This document shows, in pieces, positions 9,698-18,211 of a stretch of DNA of 33,953 nt; position 1 is the first letter of the stretch, and each line of letters opens with the position of its first letter. The translations under genes and the position numbers were made by a program. The notes below the pieces were generated by a model. That model did no database searches and was not told the DNA's origin. It worked only from the letters and a program-made list of their open reading frames with translations. The DNA is from Actinomyces succiniciruminis (GTDB taxonomy: Bacteria; Actinomycetota; Actinomycetes; Actinomycetales; Actinomycetaceae): NCBI RefSeq assembly GCF_900002405.1, contig NZ_LK995485.1, positions 57,491-91,443 on the forward strand, read 5' to 3'.

Positions 9698-11632
9698 TCA
9701 CTCCACGGTGACGGACTTGGCCAGGTTGCGGGGCTGGTCGACGTCCAGTCCCTTGGCCTTGGCCAGCGCGGAGGCGAAGATCTGCAGCGGCACCACCGTC
9801 AGCAGCGGCCACATCAGGGTCGGCGTGGCCGGGATGCGGATGACGGTGTCGGCGAAGGGGGTGACCGCCTCGTCGCCCTCCTCCGCGATGACGATGGTGC
9901 GGGCGCCGCGGGCGCGCACCTCCTGAATGTTGGAGATGACCTTGTCATGCAGGACGGGGCGCCGCGGGGTGGGGACGATGACGAACACCGGCAGCCCGTC
10001 CTCCACCAGGGCGATGGGGCCGTGCTTGAGCTCGCCGGCGGCGAAGCCCTCGGCGTGCACGTAGGCGACCTCCTTCAGCTTCAGCGCCCCCTCCAGTGCG
10101 ACCGGGTAGCCGACGTGGCGGCCCAGGAACAGGAAGGAGGTCTGGTCGGCCAGCTGCCCCCCGAGCTCGCGGATGCTGTCCTCCTGCTCGGCGAGCAGCC
10201 GCTCGATCTTGGCGGGCATCTTGCCGAGATTCTCCAGGTAGTCGGCGACCTCGTCGGGCCACTTGTTGCCGCGCAGCTGCGCCAGGTACAGGCCCAGCAG
10301 GTAGCAGGCGGTGATCTGGGCGAGGAAGGCCTTGGTGGAGGCCACCGCCACCTCCGGGCCGGCGTGGGTGTACAGGACGGCGTCGGCCTCGCGGGCGATC
10401 GTGGAGCCGTAGGTGTTGACGATCGCCAGCGCCCGGCTGCCCTGTTCGCGGGCGTGGCGGACCGCCTGGATGGTGTCCATGGTCTCCCCCGACTGGGAGA
10501 TGGCCACGGTCAGGGTCTTCTCCGACACGATCGGGTCGCGGTAGCGGAACTCGTGGGCGAGTTCGATCTCCACCGGGATGCGGCACCAGTGCTCGATGGC
10601 GTACTTGGCGACGTGCCCGGCGTAGGCGGCGGTGCCGCAGGCGACGACGATGATCTTGTCGATGCTGCGCAGCACGGCCGGGTCGATGCGCATCTCGTCC
10701 AGGACCAGTTCGCCGCGGTCGTCGACACGCCCGAGCAGGGTCTCGGCGACGGCGGTGGGCTCGTCGTGGATCTCCTTGTCCATGAAGGTGTCGTACCCGC
10801 CCTTGACGGCGGCGGACGCATCCCAGGAGACCTCCCACTGGCGCGGGGTGACGACGTCACCGGCGGCGTCCCACACGGTGACAGAGTCGGCGGTCAGCAG
10901 CAGCACCTGGTCGTCGTCGACCTCGGCGGCGTGGGTGGTGAAGGCGACGAAGGCGGCCACGTCCGAGCCGAGGAAGTTCTCCCCCTCGCCCAGGCCGATC
11001 ACCAGCGGGCTGGAGCGGCGGGCGGCGACGATCGCACCGGGGGCGAGCTCGGTGACGGCCAGCAGCGCGAAGGTGCCCTCCAGGCGGGCGGTGACGGCGC
11101 GCATGGACTCCACCAACAACGCGGCGGCCGCGTCCGGGTCCACGGTGCCGGCCTCGCCCGCGGCGGCAAGCCGGTCGGTGAAGTCGAGGTCGAGCAGGTG
11201 GGCAACCACCTCGGTGTCGGTGGCGGACAGCAGGGTGCGGCCGGCGGCCTCCACCTCGGCGCGCAGGGACCGGAAGTTCTCAATGATGCCGTTATGCACC
11301 ACGGCCAAGGAGCCCGCCCGGTGCGGGTGGGCGTTTTCGGTGGTGGGGCCGCCGTGCGTGGCCCAGCGGGTGTGCCCGATGCCGGCGGTGGCCGGCGCAG
11401 GCGCGGCCGCGTCCAGGGCGGCGCGCAGGTTGTCGAGCTTGCCGGCAGCCTTGACGGTCGTGAGGCGCTCGACGCCGTCGGGCCGCACCAGGGCGACGCC
11501 CGCAGAGTCGTAGCCGCGGTATTCCAGGCGCGAGAGTCCGTCCAGCAGCACCTCCAGGGAGCGGCCGGAGCCGGGGGCGGACGAGGCGGTTGACGGGGTC
11601 AGGGGGCCGACGTGGCCGACGATTCCACACAT
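9698..11632 (-). CDS. glmS: Glutamine-fructose-6-phosphate aminotransferase GlmS
   Basis: Makes glucosamine-6-phosphate from fructose-6-phosphate and glutamine, the first step toward UDP-GlcNAc. The 644 residues begin MCGIVG, so the nucleophile is C2 after Met removal. The glutaminase domain contains LEYRGYDSAG, HTRWATHG and HNGIIENF. Two SIS domains follow, with VVACGTAAYAG and AISQSGETMDT, and the end is the family's KSVTVE. A short Ser/Pro-rich insert at 10-24 accounts for most of the extra length over about 610-625. Its product feeds GlmM, encoded at 21573-22931. It is divergent from coaA across a 137-bp gap and is probably first in glmS-nnr-alr-tsaE-tsaB-rimI. Confidence 0.97.
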   Translation of the reverse strand: MCGIVGHVGPLTPSTASSAPGSGRSLEVLLDGLSRLEYRGYDSAGVALVRPDGVERLTTVKAAGKLDNLRAALDAAAPAPATAGIGHTRWATHGGPTTENAHPHRAGSLAVVHNGIIENFRSLRAEVEAAGRTLLSATDTEVVAHLLDLDFTDRLAAAGEAGTVDPDAAAALLVESMRAVTARLEGTFALLAVTELAPGAIVAARRSSPLVIGLGEGENFLGSDVAAFVAFTTHAAEVDDDQVLLLTADSVTVWDAAGDVVTPRQWEVSWDASAAVKGGYDTFMDKEIHDEPTAVAETLLGRVDDRGELVLDEMRIDPAVLRSIDKIIVVACGTAAYAGHVAKYAIEHWCRIPVEIELAHEFRYRDPIVSEKTLTVAISQSGETMDTIQAVRHAREQGSRALAIVNTYGSTIAREADAVLYTHAGPEVAVASTKAFLAQITACYLLGLYLAQLRGNKWPDEVADYLENLGKMPAKIERLLAEQEDSIRELGGQLADQTSFLFLGRHVGYPVALEGALKLKEVAYVHAEGFAAGELKHGPIALVEDGLPVFVIVPTPRRPVLHDKVISNIQEVRARGARTIVIAEEGDEAVTPFADTVIRIPATPTLMWPLLTVVPLQIFASALAKAKGLDVDQPRNLAKSVTVE

Positions 11633-11769
11633 GTGCCCGATAGAACCACCAATCCCCCTCCCGATTCAACGCCCGCGCCGTGAACGCGCGCAGAAATCGA
11701 CCGGCGGCCCGGTGAGAGATGCGGCGTCACAGCCTCCTGGCGGCACCCACACGTGCCTATGAGGTAACA

Positions 11770-12792
11770 ATGCGTCACACTGGTGCGGTGAACACCCCCG
11801 CATCCCCTGCGGCATTGACGTCCCGGCCCGGGACGCCCCCCTCGCCGTACATCGAGTTGCACCGCGACCAGTGGCGCGCGCTCGCCTCCGCCGCGCCACT
11901 GCCGCTGACCCAGGCGGACCTGGAGAAGCTGCGCGGCCTGGGTGATCCGATCGACCTGCCGGAGGTGGATGTGGTCTACCGGCCGCTGACGGCACTGCTG
12001 GAGCACTTCATCACCACCGCCCGCGAGCGCGCCCGCCGCACCGCCGACTTCCTGGGGGTGGATGAACGCCCCACGCCGTTCGTGGTGGCCGTGGCCGGCT
12101 CGGTTGCGGTTGGCAAGTCGACGACGGCGCGGCTGCTCGCCCACCTGCTGGCCCGCTTCCCGGACACCCCACGGGTGGACCTGGTCACTACCGACGGCTT
12201 CCTGCTGCCCAACGCCGTCCTGGAGGCGCGCGGACTGACCGCCCGCAAGGGTTTCCCGGAGTCCTACGACCAGAAGGCGCTGCTGGAGTTCGTCACCGCG
12301 GTTAAGTCCGGGGCGCCGCGGGTGGAGGCGCCGGTGTACTCGCACACCGTCTACGACATCGTGCCGGGCAGGAAGCTCGTGATTGAGCGGCCGGACGTGG
12401 TGGTGCTGGAGGGACTGAATGTGCTCCAGCCCGCCCCGCGGGTGCGCCACTCCCCCGGCAACGATGAGCGCCCGGTGACGTCGGCGCTGGCGGTGAGCGA
12501 CTTCATCGACTTCTCCATCTATGTGGACGCCGACCCGGAGGACATCCGCCGCTGGTACCTGGACCGCTTCCTGACGCTCAAGCACACGGCCTTCAAGGAC
12601 CCGAACTCCTACTTCCGGCGCTACCAGGCCATCCCGGACGACATCGCGCTGGCGGCCGCGAACGAGGTGTGGGAGAGCATCAACCTGGTGAATCTGCGGG
12701 AGAACATCGCCCCCACCCGGGGGCGGGCCACCCTGGTGCTGCACAAGGACGCCGACCATCACATGAGCCGGGTGCTGCTGCGCAAGGCCTGA
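11770..12792 (+). CDS. coaA: Type I pantothenate kinase CoaA
   Basis: Phosphorylates pantothenate, the committed step to coenzyme A. Counting from the ATG at 11770, the 340 residues show [12 protein letters not shown], the Walker A loop GSVAVGKST (110-118), [12 protein letters not shown], the [11 protein letters not shown] substrate loop and the C-terminal [16 protein letters not shown]. The family core begins near residue 26. The ATG at 11770 has a short AGG five bases upstream. A GTG at 11788 is an equally possible start giving 334 residues, and the two cannot be separated by eye. It is the only plus-strand gene in this part and diverges from glmS. It converges on the membrane-protein cassette with no clear hairpin between them. 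Confidence 0.93.
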   Translation: MRHTGAVNTPASPAALTSRPGTPPSPYIELHRDQWRALASAAPLPLTQADLEKLRGLGDPIDLPEVDVVYRPLTALLEHFITTARERARRTADFLGVDERPTPFVVAVAGSVAVGKSTTARLLAHLLARFPDTPRVDLVTTDGFLLPNAVLEARGLTARKGFPESYDQKALLEFVTAVKSGAPRVEAPVYSHTVYDIVPGRKLVIERPDVVVLEGLNVLQPAPRVRHSPGNDERPVTSALAVSDFIDFSIYVDADPEDIRRWYLDRFLTLKHTAFKDPNSYFRRYQAIPDDIALAAANEVWESINLVNLRENIAPTRGRATLVLHKDADHHMSRVLLRKA

Positions 12793-12812
12793 ACGCCCAT
12801 GGTCGGTTGGCT

Positions 12813-12829
12813 GGGGCGGGGCGGGGCGG
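12813..12829 (+). other. G-run tract after coaA
   Basis: Three runs of four G separated by single C, then GG, lie 21 bp past the coaA stop on the coding strand (12813-12829). It could fold as a G-quadruplex RNA or DNA, and it takes the place where a terminator would be expected between the convergent coaA and the gene ending at 12917. No stem-loop is seen in this gap. Confidence 0.35.
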
Positions 12830-12916
12830 ACTCGGACGGATGATCTCGCAACTGGCAATCGTCTGCGCCCACTCGCGACCGGCCGATGTCAGCGTGAGCC
12901 GAAGGTGTCCGTTTTC

Positions 12917-14182
12917 CTACATGATGTCGCGGGACATGAGGTAGGCGATCCGCCGATCGTTGGCGCGGCGCTCCTGCTCGATCGCATCGTCGGGGACCGA
13001 ATAGTAGGTGCCGTCGTCGTAGGCGACTGCGCGGGAGACGCCCCACTCCCAGATGGTTTGTGCTGCGGCCGCAGCGGCCAGCAGGGCCTGATCCTCATGC
13101 TTAGAGAAACACGCCGTGCCGGGCACGCGCAGCGCTAATCCGGCAGGGTCGAGCAGCCATGCGGAGGCCTCGACGTGCCCGAAGTAGCGCCGGCTTCGTA
13201 CGAAGAAGTACGAGCTCGACGGCGGCCACGCCACTCGAAGGGTTCGCCACACCACAAGTGCCAGACCTTCCCGCGAGAGGATCGTGTGTTCCCGAACAAT
13301 CCGGTGCACACTGACCACGAGGCCGCCCGCGGATGCGACCAGCAGTATCCAGAAACCGCTGGACAGTCGCAGCGTCCCGTCCTCCCGGAATACTCCGGCA
13401 AAGGCCTGCGGCGTCCGCTCCGGGCCGAGCACGGCCGGCAGCGCCAGGATGCATAGGAACACGAGGATAACGATGTTGGGGATGAGACCGTGCCAGTTCG
13501 GCTTGTCTTTGAGGATTAGGGGCTCGTGGGCAAGCAGTGTCTGGTCTGCCGGCGGAGTGCGCAGCACCGGTACGGCCGGGTATTCGTTCTGCACATTACG
13601 AGGGCCGACACCTTGTGGTGAGAACAGGGCGGGCATGGTCTCGCGGGCGTAGCCGCGGGCCAGCGCCCAGGACCAGATGGCGTCGACCTCAGCCTCGAGC
13701 CGCGTCCGGGAGGATAGGCGCGGAGCGGACAGTCTCGTCCTTTTACCAGCCGTTTCCACCTCTACCACGGGCACTGGGGCGTGCTTGCCGCCGGCGTCTG
13801 TGACGACGATGAATCCGGCACGCGAGTCGGGCCAGGACAGGTGAACCGTCCGCAGCAGGCCTCGTGAGTGTATCCCGTGAGCGTCAAAAAGGGTGCGGCG
13901 CCGAAGCACCGCGACGCCGAGGAACAACAAAATCACCCCACCCGCGCACAGAGGTACGGTGACCGGCGACTCGGGATCGGCTGCATGCAGCGTCTGGACG
14001 ATGCTGAAAACTATGAGGCCGCCGAACAAGAAGACGACGCCGGCGACCAAGCTGGCGGCACCCGGTCGGCGCACCAGTGATCCCGAAACTTGGAGTCGTG
14101 ACGAGGCACTCCTCTGCGAACCGCCATACGGTGCGGCACCACGCTCGAACCCGTCTTGGGTGCCTTGCCAGGGGTAAGTCAT
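12917..14182 (-). CDS. Double PH-like membrane protein, third of cassette
   Basis: Unknown function. The 421 residues hold two copies of one module. Copy 1: SLVRRP at 35-40, membrane helices at about 44-65 and 74-94, then FDAHGIHSRGLLRTVHLSWP (99-118), a beta-rich stretch to about 155 and IWSWALARGYARE (169-181). Copy 2: LLAHEP at 216-221, helices at about 232-252 and 275-293, LSREGLALVVWRTLRVAWPP (302-321), LRVPG (351-355) and IWEWGVSRAVAYDDGTY (377-393). The tail is charged and helical. The beta segments look like bacterial PH-like (bPH) domains, which is an inference from pattern. The N terminus is longer and Gly/Ser-rich. ATG overlaps the preceding gene's stop by 4 bp. It is the most diverged of the three: in copy 2 the SR of WPPSR is SS. 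Confidence 0.8.
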   Translation of the reverse strand: MTYPWQGTQDGFERGAAPYGGSQRSASSRLQVSGSLVRRPGAASLVAGVVFLFGGLIVFSIVQTLHAADPESPVTVPLCAGGVILLFLGVAVLRRRTLFDAHGIHSRGLLRTVHLSWPDSRAGFIVVTDAGGKHAPVPVVEVETAGKRTRLSAPRLSSRTRLEAEVDAIWSWALARGYARETMPALFSPQGVGPRNVQNEYPAVPVLRTPPADQTLLAHEPLILKDKPNWHGLIPNIVILVFLCILALPAVLGPERTPQAFAGVFREDGTLRLSSGFWILLVASAGGLVVSVHRIVREHTILSREGLALVVWRTLRVAWPPSSSYFFVRSRRYFGHVEASAWLLDPAGLALRVPGTACFSKHEDQALLAAAAAAQTIWEWGVSRAVAYDDGTYYSVPDDAIEQERRANDRRIAYLMSRDIM

Positions 14183-15432
14183 CGCTGCTCCTGGGGAAAC
14201 GTGCGCAGGTACTCGATGCGTTGGGCGGTGGCGACGCGTCGCTGCTCCACCTCGGCGTCAGCGGCCGGCCGGTAGACGCCGTCATCTCGGGCTGCGCCGC
14301 TGGAGGCGCCCCATTCCCAGATCGCCTGAGCCATTGCCTCGGCCGCCAGCAGCGCTCGGCGTTCGTCACGGGAGGCCCAGTGCAGTCCCGGTATGCGCAG
14401 CGCCACGCCGTCGGGAGCGAGCAGCCGCAGCGACGCCGTGGTGCGCACCGATTCGTGGAACGCCAGCACGAAGATGCACGAGCGCGACGGCGGCCAGGTC
14501 AGCCGTTCGGTGCGCCACACGTCCTGCCACACCAGCCCCTCGGGCACGAGGGTCAGCCGGGTGCGCATCGTCTTGAACACGGAGAACAGGAGGTAGCCGA
14601 GTACGGAGATCAGCAGCGCGGCGGATACCCCGGCGAATGCACCGGACTCCGGAAAACGCCCGCCTAGCGCTGGGATGTGGCGCGGGCCCAGATCCGTCAG
14701 CAGCCGCATCCCGCCCGCCAAGGCGAGGTACACGACGCAAAGGATGATCGCCGGCCGGATGGCACTTCCCGCGGGCTTGAAGATCAGGGGATCGCGGGAC
14801 AGCAGGGCCCTGTCCTCGGGGGACAGCCCATCTGCGGGCGCCGAAGCCGGAGCCGGCCCGTCGTACCGAGGGGTGGGCGCCAGTGGTATCGGCCCGTCCG
14901 GTGCAGCCTCGAATTCGCGCACGTAACCGCGTGAGCGCGCCCACGCCCAGATCTCATCGACCTCTGCTTCCAGTCGGGAACGCAACCCATCGGGATTCAT
15001 GGCGGCAATGCGAGGCGCCGCCAGGGTTACGTTGCCGTCCGGCGTGGCCACGGCAACCGTGGCGGTCAGCACGTCGGTCGTGCCCCCGTTCTCTGAACGG
15101 ACCCGTTCGGAGACGTTGATAACGAAGGCGGTGCGGGAGGCGGGCCAGGGCAGGTGGACCGTCCGCAGCACGCCCCGGGAGTGAATGCCGGTGGCATCGA
15201 AGACCGTGCGAAATCTGAGCGGAGGCGCCAGGCCCCCACCGATCATCAGCACTGCCGCGCCTGCGACGCCGGCCACGGCGAACGGCGGCACGGACACGCC
15301 GAAGGCGAGCAACCGTGAACCGATTATCAGAAACATGACCCCCAACAGCGCGAAGAAGCCGCCGAAGACGTAGGTGAAGGGACTCGGCCGACGCACCAGC
15401 GACTCGGCGCCCCCTTGCCGTATACCTGTCAT
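14179..15432 (-). CDS. Double PH-like membrane protein, second of cassette
   Basis: Paralogue of its two neighbours, of unknown function. In 417 residues copy 1 has SLVRRP (11-16), membrane helices at about 20-39 and 50-70, FDATGIHSRGVLRTVHLPWP (78-97), SRTAFVI, LAAPRI and IWAWARSRGYVRE (161-173). Copy 2 has LLSRDP (210-215), helices at about 226-244 and 266-286, LVWQDVWRTERLTWPPSR (300-317), LRIPGL (345-350) and IWEWGASSGAARDDGVY (371-387), then a charged helix ending PQEQR. Both PH-like parts should lie on the same side as the N terminus, because each module has an even number of helices. It overlaps both neighbours by 4 bp, so the three are translationally coupled. No enzyme motif is seen. 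Confidence 0.82.
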   Translation of the reverse strand: MTGIRQGGAESLVRRPSPFTYVFGGFFALLGVMFLIIGSRLLAFGVSVPPFAVAGVAGAAVLMIGGGLAPPLRFRTVFDATGIHSRGVLRTVHLPWPASRTAFVINVSERVRSENGGTTDVLTATVAVATPDGNVTLAAPRIAAMNPDGLRSRLEAEVDEIWAWARSRGYVREFEAAPDGPIPLAPTPRYDGPAPASAPADGLSPEDRALLSRDPLIFKPAGSAIRPAIILCVVYLALAGGMRLLTDLGPRHIPALGGRFPESGAFAGVSAALLISVLGYLLFSVFKTMRTRLTLVPEGLVWQDVWRTERLTWPPSRSCIFVLAFHESVRTTASLRLLAPDGVALRIPGLHWASRDERRALLAAEAMAQAIWEWGASSGAARDDGVYRPAADAEVEQRRVATAQRIEYLRTFPQEQR

Positions 15433-16718
15433 CGCGTCTCCTGGGGATGTGACAGCAGGTAGTCGATCCGCAGCGCGGCGTCGGCCCGGTCGCGTTCGAG
15501 TTCCGCATCGACTGCGGCGCGGTAGACGCCGTCGTCACGGGCGACGCCGCGGGAGGACCCCCACTGCCATATGGACTGTGCGGCAGTCGCCGCCGGCAGC
15601 AGGGCGCGGCGATCGTGCTTGGAGCGCCACGTCAGGCCGGGCACGGCCATCGCCGTCCTGTCGGGGGCGAGTACGCACACCGTGGCCGTGGTTCGACCCG
15701 AGGTTCTACGGGATTGGACGAATACGCACGTGCGCGACGGCGGCCACGCCAGGTGCTGTGCGCCCCAGACCCCCGTCCACTCCAGCCCGTCCCGCGATAC
15801 CGTCAACCGCGAGCGCAGTCTGACCCACTCGCCAATCAGAAAGGCGGCCCCGACGCCGAGGTACACGCACGCGAGCACAATGGCCATCGATTCGGCGCCG
15901 TCGGAGGCCAGATCATCCACAGCTTGCAGTGCGCGCACCAGCACGAGGCCACCGACCAGCATGAAGCCGATCGACGCGGTTATGAACGCCGCCGTTCTCC
16001 CGTCCGGTCGTTGCTTGAGCACCAGGGGCTCGCGGGCCAGTAGCGTCTGGTCGGCGGCCGAGCCGCCGTATGCCGACGTCCGCGGCCCCGGCCCGGGCAC
16101 GTACCCGCCCTGGTCCCACTCCCGCGCGTAGCCGCGGTCGAGCGCCCATGCCCAGATCTCATCCAGGTCTGCCTCGAGGCGCGCACGCAGTGCCGGCTCC
16201 TCCCGCGCGGGTGCGGACAGGATGCGCGGCATCGCCAGTGTCGCGCTTCGCCCCGGCGCCAGCACGTGGACTGTGAGAGTCACCTCCCGCCGTCGTCTCG
16301 CGGAGTGCCTGTCGTTGCCCTGGTCATGACTGTGCGTACCCACGTCCACGACGAAGGCGGTGCGTGTGTCTGGCCAGGGCAGGTCCACGTGCCGGATCAG
16401 GCCGCGGGAGTGAATGCCGTCGGCGTCGAAGACCGTGCGCCGCGCCACCATGGTCAAGCCCGAGCAGATCAGCAGCAGCGCCATGCCGACAACGCCCCCG
16501 AGCCAGATGGACCGAATCGGCTCGTCTGACTCCAGGTCCGTCCGGACGCCGGCCACGGCTACCGCGACACCCGCCAGAGTGATGAGCGCGCCACCGACGT
16601 ACGTCATCGCATCCGGCCGACGGACCAGGGATTCGGGAGAGCCCGTCGAGGCGGCGCCTGGGGATATTGAAAGCTCCCCTTGCGGATCAGGCGTGAGACT
16701 GCAGGGGGATGCCGACAT
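15429..16718 (-). CDS. Double PH-like membrane protein, first of cassette
   Basis: First gene of the three-paralogue cassette, function unknown. In 429 residues copy 1 has SLVRRP (30-35), membrane helices at about 40-59 and 71-92, FDADGIHSRGLIRHVDLPWP (97-116), a His/Arg-rich loop at 128-144 not found in the paralogues, LAMPRI and IWAWALDRGYARE (188-200). Copy 2 has LLAREP (226-231), helices at about 243-264 and 278-297, LEWTGVWGAQHLAWPPSR (312-329), MAVPGLTW (357-364) and IWQWGSSRGVARDDGVY (383-399), and ends HPQETR. ATG at 16718 follows an AAGGAG ribosome-binding site, the only strong one in the cassette. It lies downstream of the HxlR-family gene in the same direction, after a 149-bp gap. 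Confidence 0.82.
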   Translation of the reverse strand: MSASPCSLTPDPQGELSISPGAASTGSPESLVRRPDAMTYVGGALITLAGVAVAVAGVRTDLESDEPIRSIWLGGVVGMALLLICSGLTMVARRTVFDADGIHSRGLIRHVDLPWPDTRTAFVVDVGTHSHDQGNDRHSARRRREVTLTVHVLAPGRSATLAMPRILSAPAREEPALRARLEADLDEIWAWALDRGYAREWDQGGYVPGPGPRTSAYGGSAADQTLLAREPLVLKQRPDGRTAAFITASIGFMLVGGLVLVRALQAVDDLASDGAESMAIVLACVYLGVGAAFLIGEWVRLRSRLTVSRDGLEWTGVWGAQHLAWPPSRTCVFVQSRRTSGRTTATVCVLAPDRTAMAVPGLTWRSKHDRRALLPAATAAQSIWQWGSSRGVARDDGVYRAAVDAELERDRADAALRIDYLLSHPQETR

Positions 16719-16867
16719 AGCAGCTCCTTAAAACAGCTGGTGGGCGCGAGGACGGTTTCAGGGCGCCAGTGACACGCGCCGCCGTGTCCGTCTCGTGATC
16801 TCGAGCTTAGCAGAGCCAGCGGGAGGTCATCCCCCAGACATCGTCCCCCGGGGCCTGCGGAACATGG

Positions 16868-17254
16868 CTAGTCCGCGCGTTCGGCGTCGTAGGCCTCGCG
16901 GGCGGCGAGCACGTCGTCCATGTGCCCGACGGCCCAGTTCTCCAGGGTGTCCATGACGTCGGCGAGGTCCCGCCCCAGTGCGGTCAACTCGTAGGTGACC
17001 CGCGGCGGGGTCTCGGTGTAGTACTCGCGCCTGACCAGGCCGTCGCGTTCCAGGGTGCGCAGCGTCTGGGTGAGCATCTTGGTGGAGATACCGTCCACGC
17101 GCCGGGAGATCTCGGTGAAGCGCAGCGGCCCCTCGTACAGGGCGCCGATGACCAGCACGCTCCACAGTTCACCGAGCTCCCGCAACAGGCGTCGCGAGGG
17201 GCAGGACCGGCTGTAGGGGTTGTAGGCGTGCTCGCCCTCACCTACCGCACTCAT
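16868..17254 (-). CDS. HxlR-family winged-helix regulator
   Basis: DNA-binding regulator of the HxlR type, a family that often senses quinones, aldehydes or other electrophiles and controls adjacent redox genes. The 128 residues are nearly all domain: YSRSCPSRRLLRELGELWSV with the family's N-terminal cysteine (C18), LRFTEISRRVDGISTKMLTQ (helix-turn-helix, about 45-64), LRTLERDGLVRREYY (wing) and YELTALGRDL. The ATG at 17254 follows a strong GGGAGGA site. An upstream in-frame ATG at 17296 is disfavoured because it lacks one. The likely target is the NAD(P)-binding protein gene just upstream. The PH-like cassette downstream is another possible target. Confidence 0.88.
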   Translation of the reverse strand: MSAVGEGEHAYNPYSRSCPSRRLLRELGELWSVLVIGALYEGPLRFTEISRRVDGISTKMLTQTLRTLERDGLVRREYYTETPPRVTYELTALGRDLADVMDTLENWAVGHMDDVLAAREAYDAERAD

Positions 17255-17299
17255 GCGCCGTTCCTCCCTTCGCCCCGCCGTCGACACCCGACCCATGGG

Positions 17300-17305
17300 A
17301 TTCTA
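17300..17305 (-). promoter_or_regulatory. Candidate -10 box of the HxlR-family gene
   Basis: TAGAAT on the minus strand (17305-17300) matches five of six bases of the -10 consensus. It lies 45 bp upstream of the ATG at 17254 and downstream of the hairpin ending the previous gene. The -35 region at the right distance is weak, as expected if the promoter is autoregulated. A GGTAC word overlaps the spacer edge at about 17321-17325. Confidence 0.35.
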
Positions 17306-17337
17306 CCGGCCTCTGAGAAAGGTACAGCGCACAGGGC

Positions 17338-17373
17338 TGCGCCCGCCGCCCCGAGTCGGGGGCGGCGGGCGCA
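17338..17373 (-). terminator. Strong hairpin after the NAD(P)-binding protein gene
   Basis: A perfect 15-bp stem pairs 17338-17352 with 17359-17373 around a 6-nt loop, almost all G-C. It lies 37 bp past the stop of the NAD(P)-binding gene and before the regulator's promoter. A pyrimidine-rich CTTTCTC follows some 13 bases later on the minus strand. This is a likely terminator that separates the two genes transcriptionally. Confidence 0.65.
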
Positions 17374-17410
17374 CGCGTCACACGGTTAGTGGGTTACCCG
17401 GCGGACGGGT

Positions 17411-18043
17411 TCACTTGATGACGGCGAAGCCTCCGGTCCAGGTGACCTGCTCGCTCAGGGCCAGGCCGATCTGGAGCGCACCCATGGCCTCCAGCTCATG
17501 CGCCCGCTTGAGCGCTCCGGCGTCCACATAGGCCAGGCCGGCCGCCTCCACGAGAGCGCGCAGGGTCGCCTTGGCGTCCTCGCTGTCCGCGGCGGCATAG
17601 ACGGTGACCGGCTCACCGGCAATGGTGCCGGCGGCGAGGGTCGCGGCGAAGTTCGTGTTGAAGGCCTTGACGACCTGCGCTCCAGGCAGGCGCTCGGCGA
17701 GCTCCGCGGCGGCGGAGGAGCCGGGGGCGACGACGGAGTCGAGCGTGCCGAAGTCGATCGGGTTGGAGGGGTCGACGACGATCTTGCCGGCGAAGGCCTC
17801 CGCGGGGTAGGCGGACAGCACCTCGGCGATGGCCGGGAAGGGCAGAGCCAGGACGACCAGGTCGCCGGTGACGGCGTCGCCGACGGTTCCGGCGGTGGCG
17901 CCGTCGGCAGCAGCGGCGGCCTTCGCGGCGTCGCGGGCAAGCACCTGGACGGAGGCGCCGGCCTTGACGGCGAGCTGGGCGACGGCGGAGCCGATGGCAC
18001 CGGCTCCGAAGACGGTAACGGACGGGAGGGATGCAGCAGCCAC
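17411..18043 (-). CDS. NADPH-dependent F420 reductase-like oxidoreductase
   Basis: NAD(P)-binding protein of the F420-dependent NADP reductase/COG2085 type. The 210 residues start with a Rossmann fold (VTVFGAGAIGSAVAQLAVKAG, here 10-30 in parts: GAGAIG at 13-18). They continue with DLVVLALPFPAI, the family's VVDPSNPIDF and QVVKAFNTNFA, and a C-terminal helical part (ALKRAHELEAMGALQIGL). Many members do not use F420 and act on unknown substrates, so the substrate is open. The GTG at 18043 has AAGGAG eight bases upstream. It diverges from pntA across 280 bp and neighbours an HxlR-family regulator. Together these suggest a redox-responsive pair. Confidence 0.8.
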   Translation of the reverse strand: MAAASLPSVTVFGAGAIGSAVAQLAVKAGASVQVLARDAAKAAAAADGATAGTVGDAVTGDLVVLALPFPAIAEVLSAYPAEAFAGKIVVDPSNPIDFGTLDSVVAPGSSAAAELAERLPGAQVVKAFNTNFAATLAAGTIAGEPVTVYAAADSEDAKATLRALVEAAGLAYVDAGALKRAHELEAMGALQIGLALSEQVTWTGGFAVIK

Positions 18044-18076
18044 GAAGTTCTCCTTACTGCGTGCGGTGGTTCCGAC

Positions 18077-18104
18077 GGGTATTACTCTCTCTCGGTAACC
18101 CACT
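18077..18104. promoter_or_regulatory. Candidate operator and -10 of the NAD(P)-binding gene
   Basis: GGGTATTA at 18077-18084 and TAACCC at 18096-18101 form an imperfect inverted repeat with one extra base. It overlaps a minus-strand -10-like TAATAC (18084-18079), 36 bp upstream of the GTG at 18043. The word AGTGGGTTACC in the right half (minus strand 18104-18094) occurs again at 17388-17398, downstream of the same gene. The HxlR-family protein encoded next door is the obvious candidate binder. This is inference from position and symmetry only. Confidence 0.35.
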
Positions 18105-18211
18105 TCCCGCAAGAGAGCTTTTAAGTGAGTCGAGCCACATCCTCCACCGACGCGGGCGGCCCACCCACAACCGCTTCGCACCGCCCAAGGCCCGCGGCGG
18201 TGAGACGCCGC

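Noticed and set aside
9515-11593. Plus-strand open frame of nearly 700 codons antisense to glmS
   Set aside because: The whole frame is the mirror of the glmS codons (GC-rich third positions keep it open). GlmS is complete and conserved on the other strand.
11633-11769. Leaderless -10 for glmS (TTCTAT, seven bases before ATG)
   Set aside because: The hexamer does not fit TAnnnT and the spacing is loose; too weak to list as a feature.
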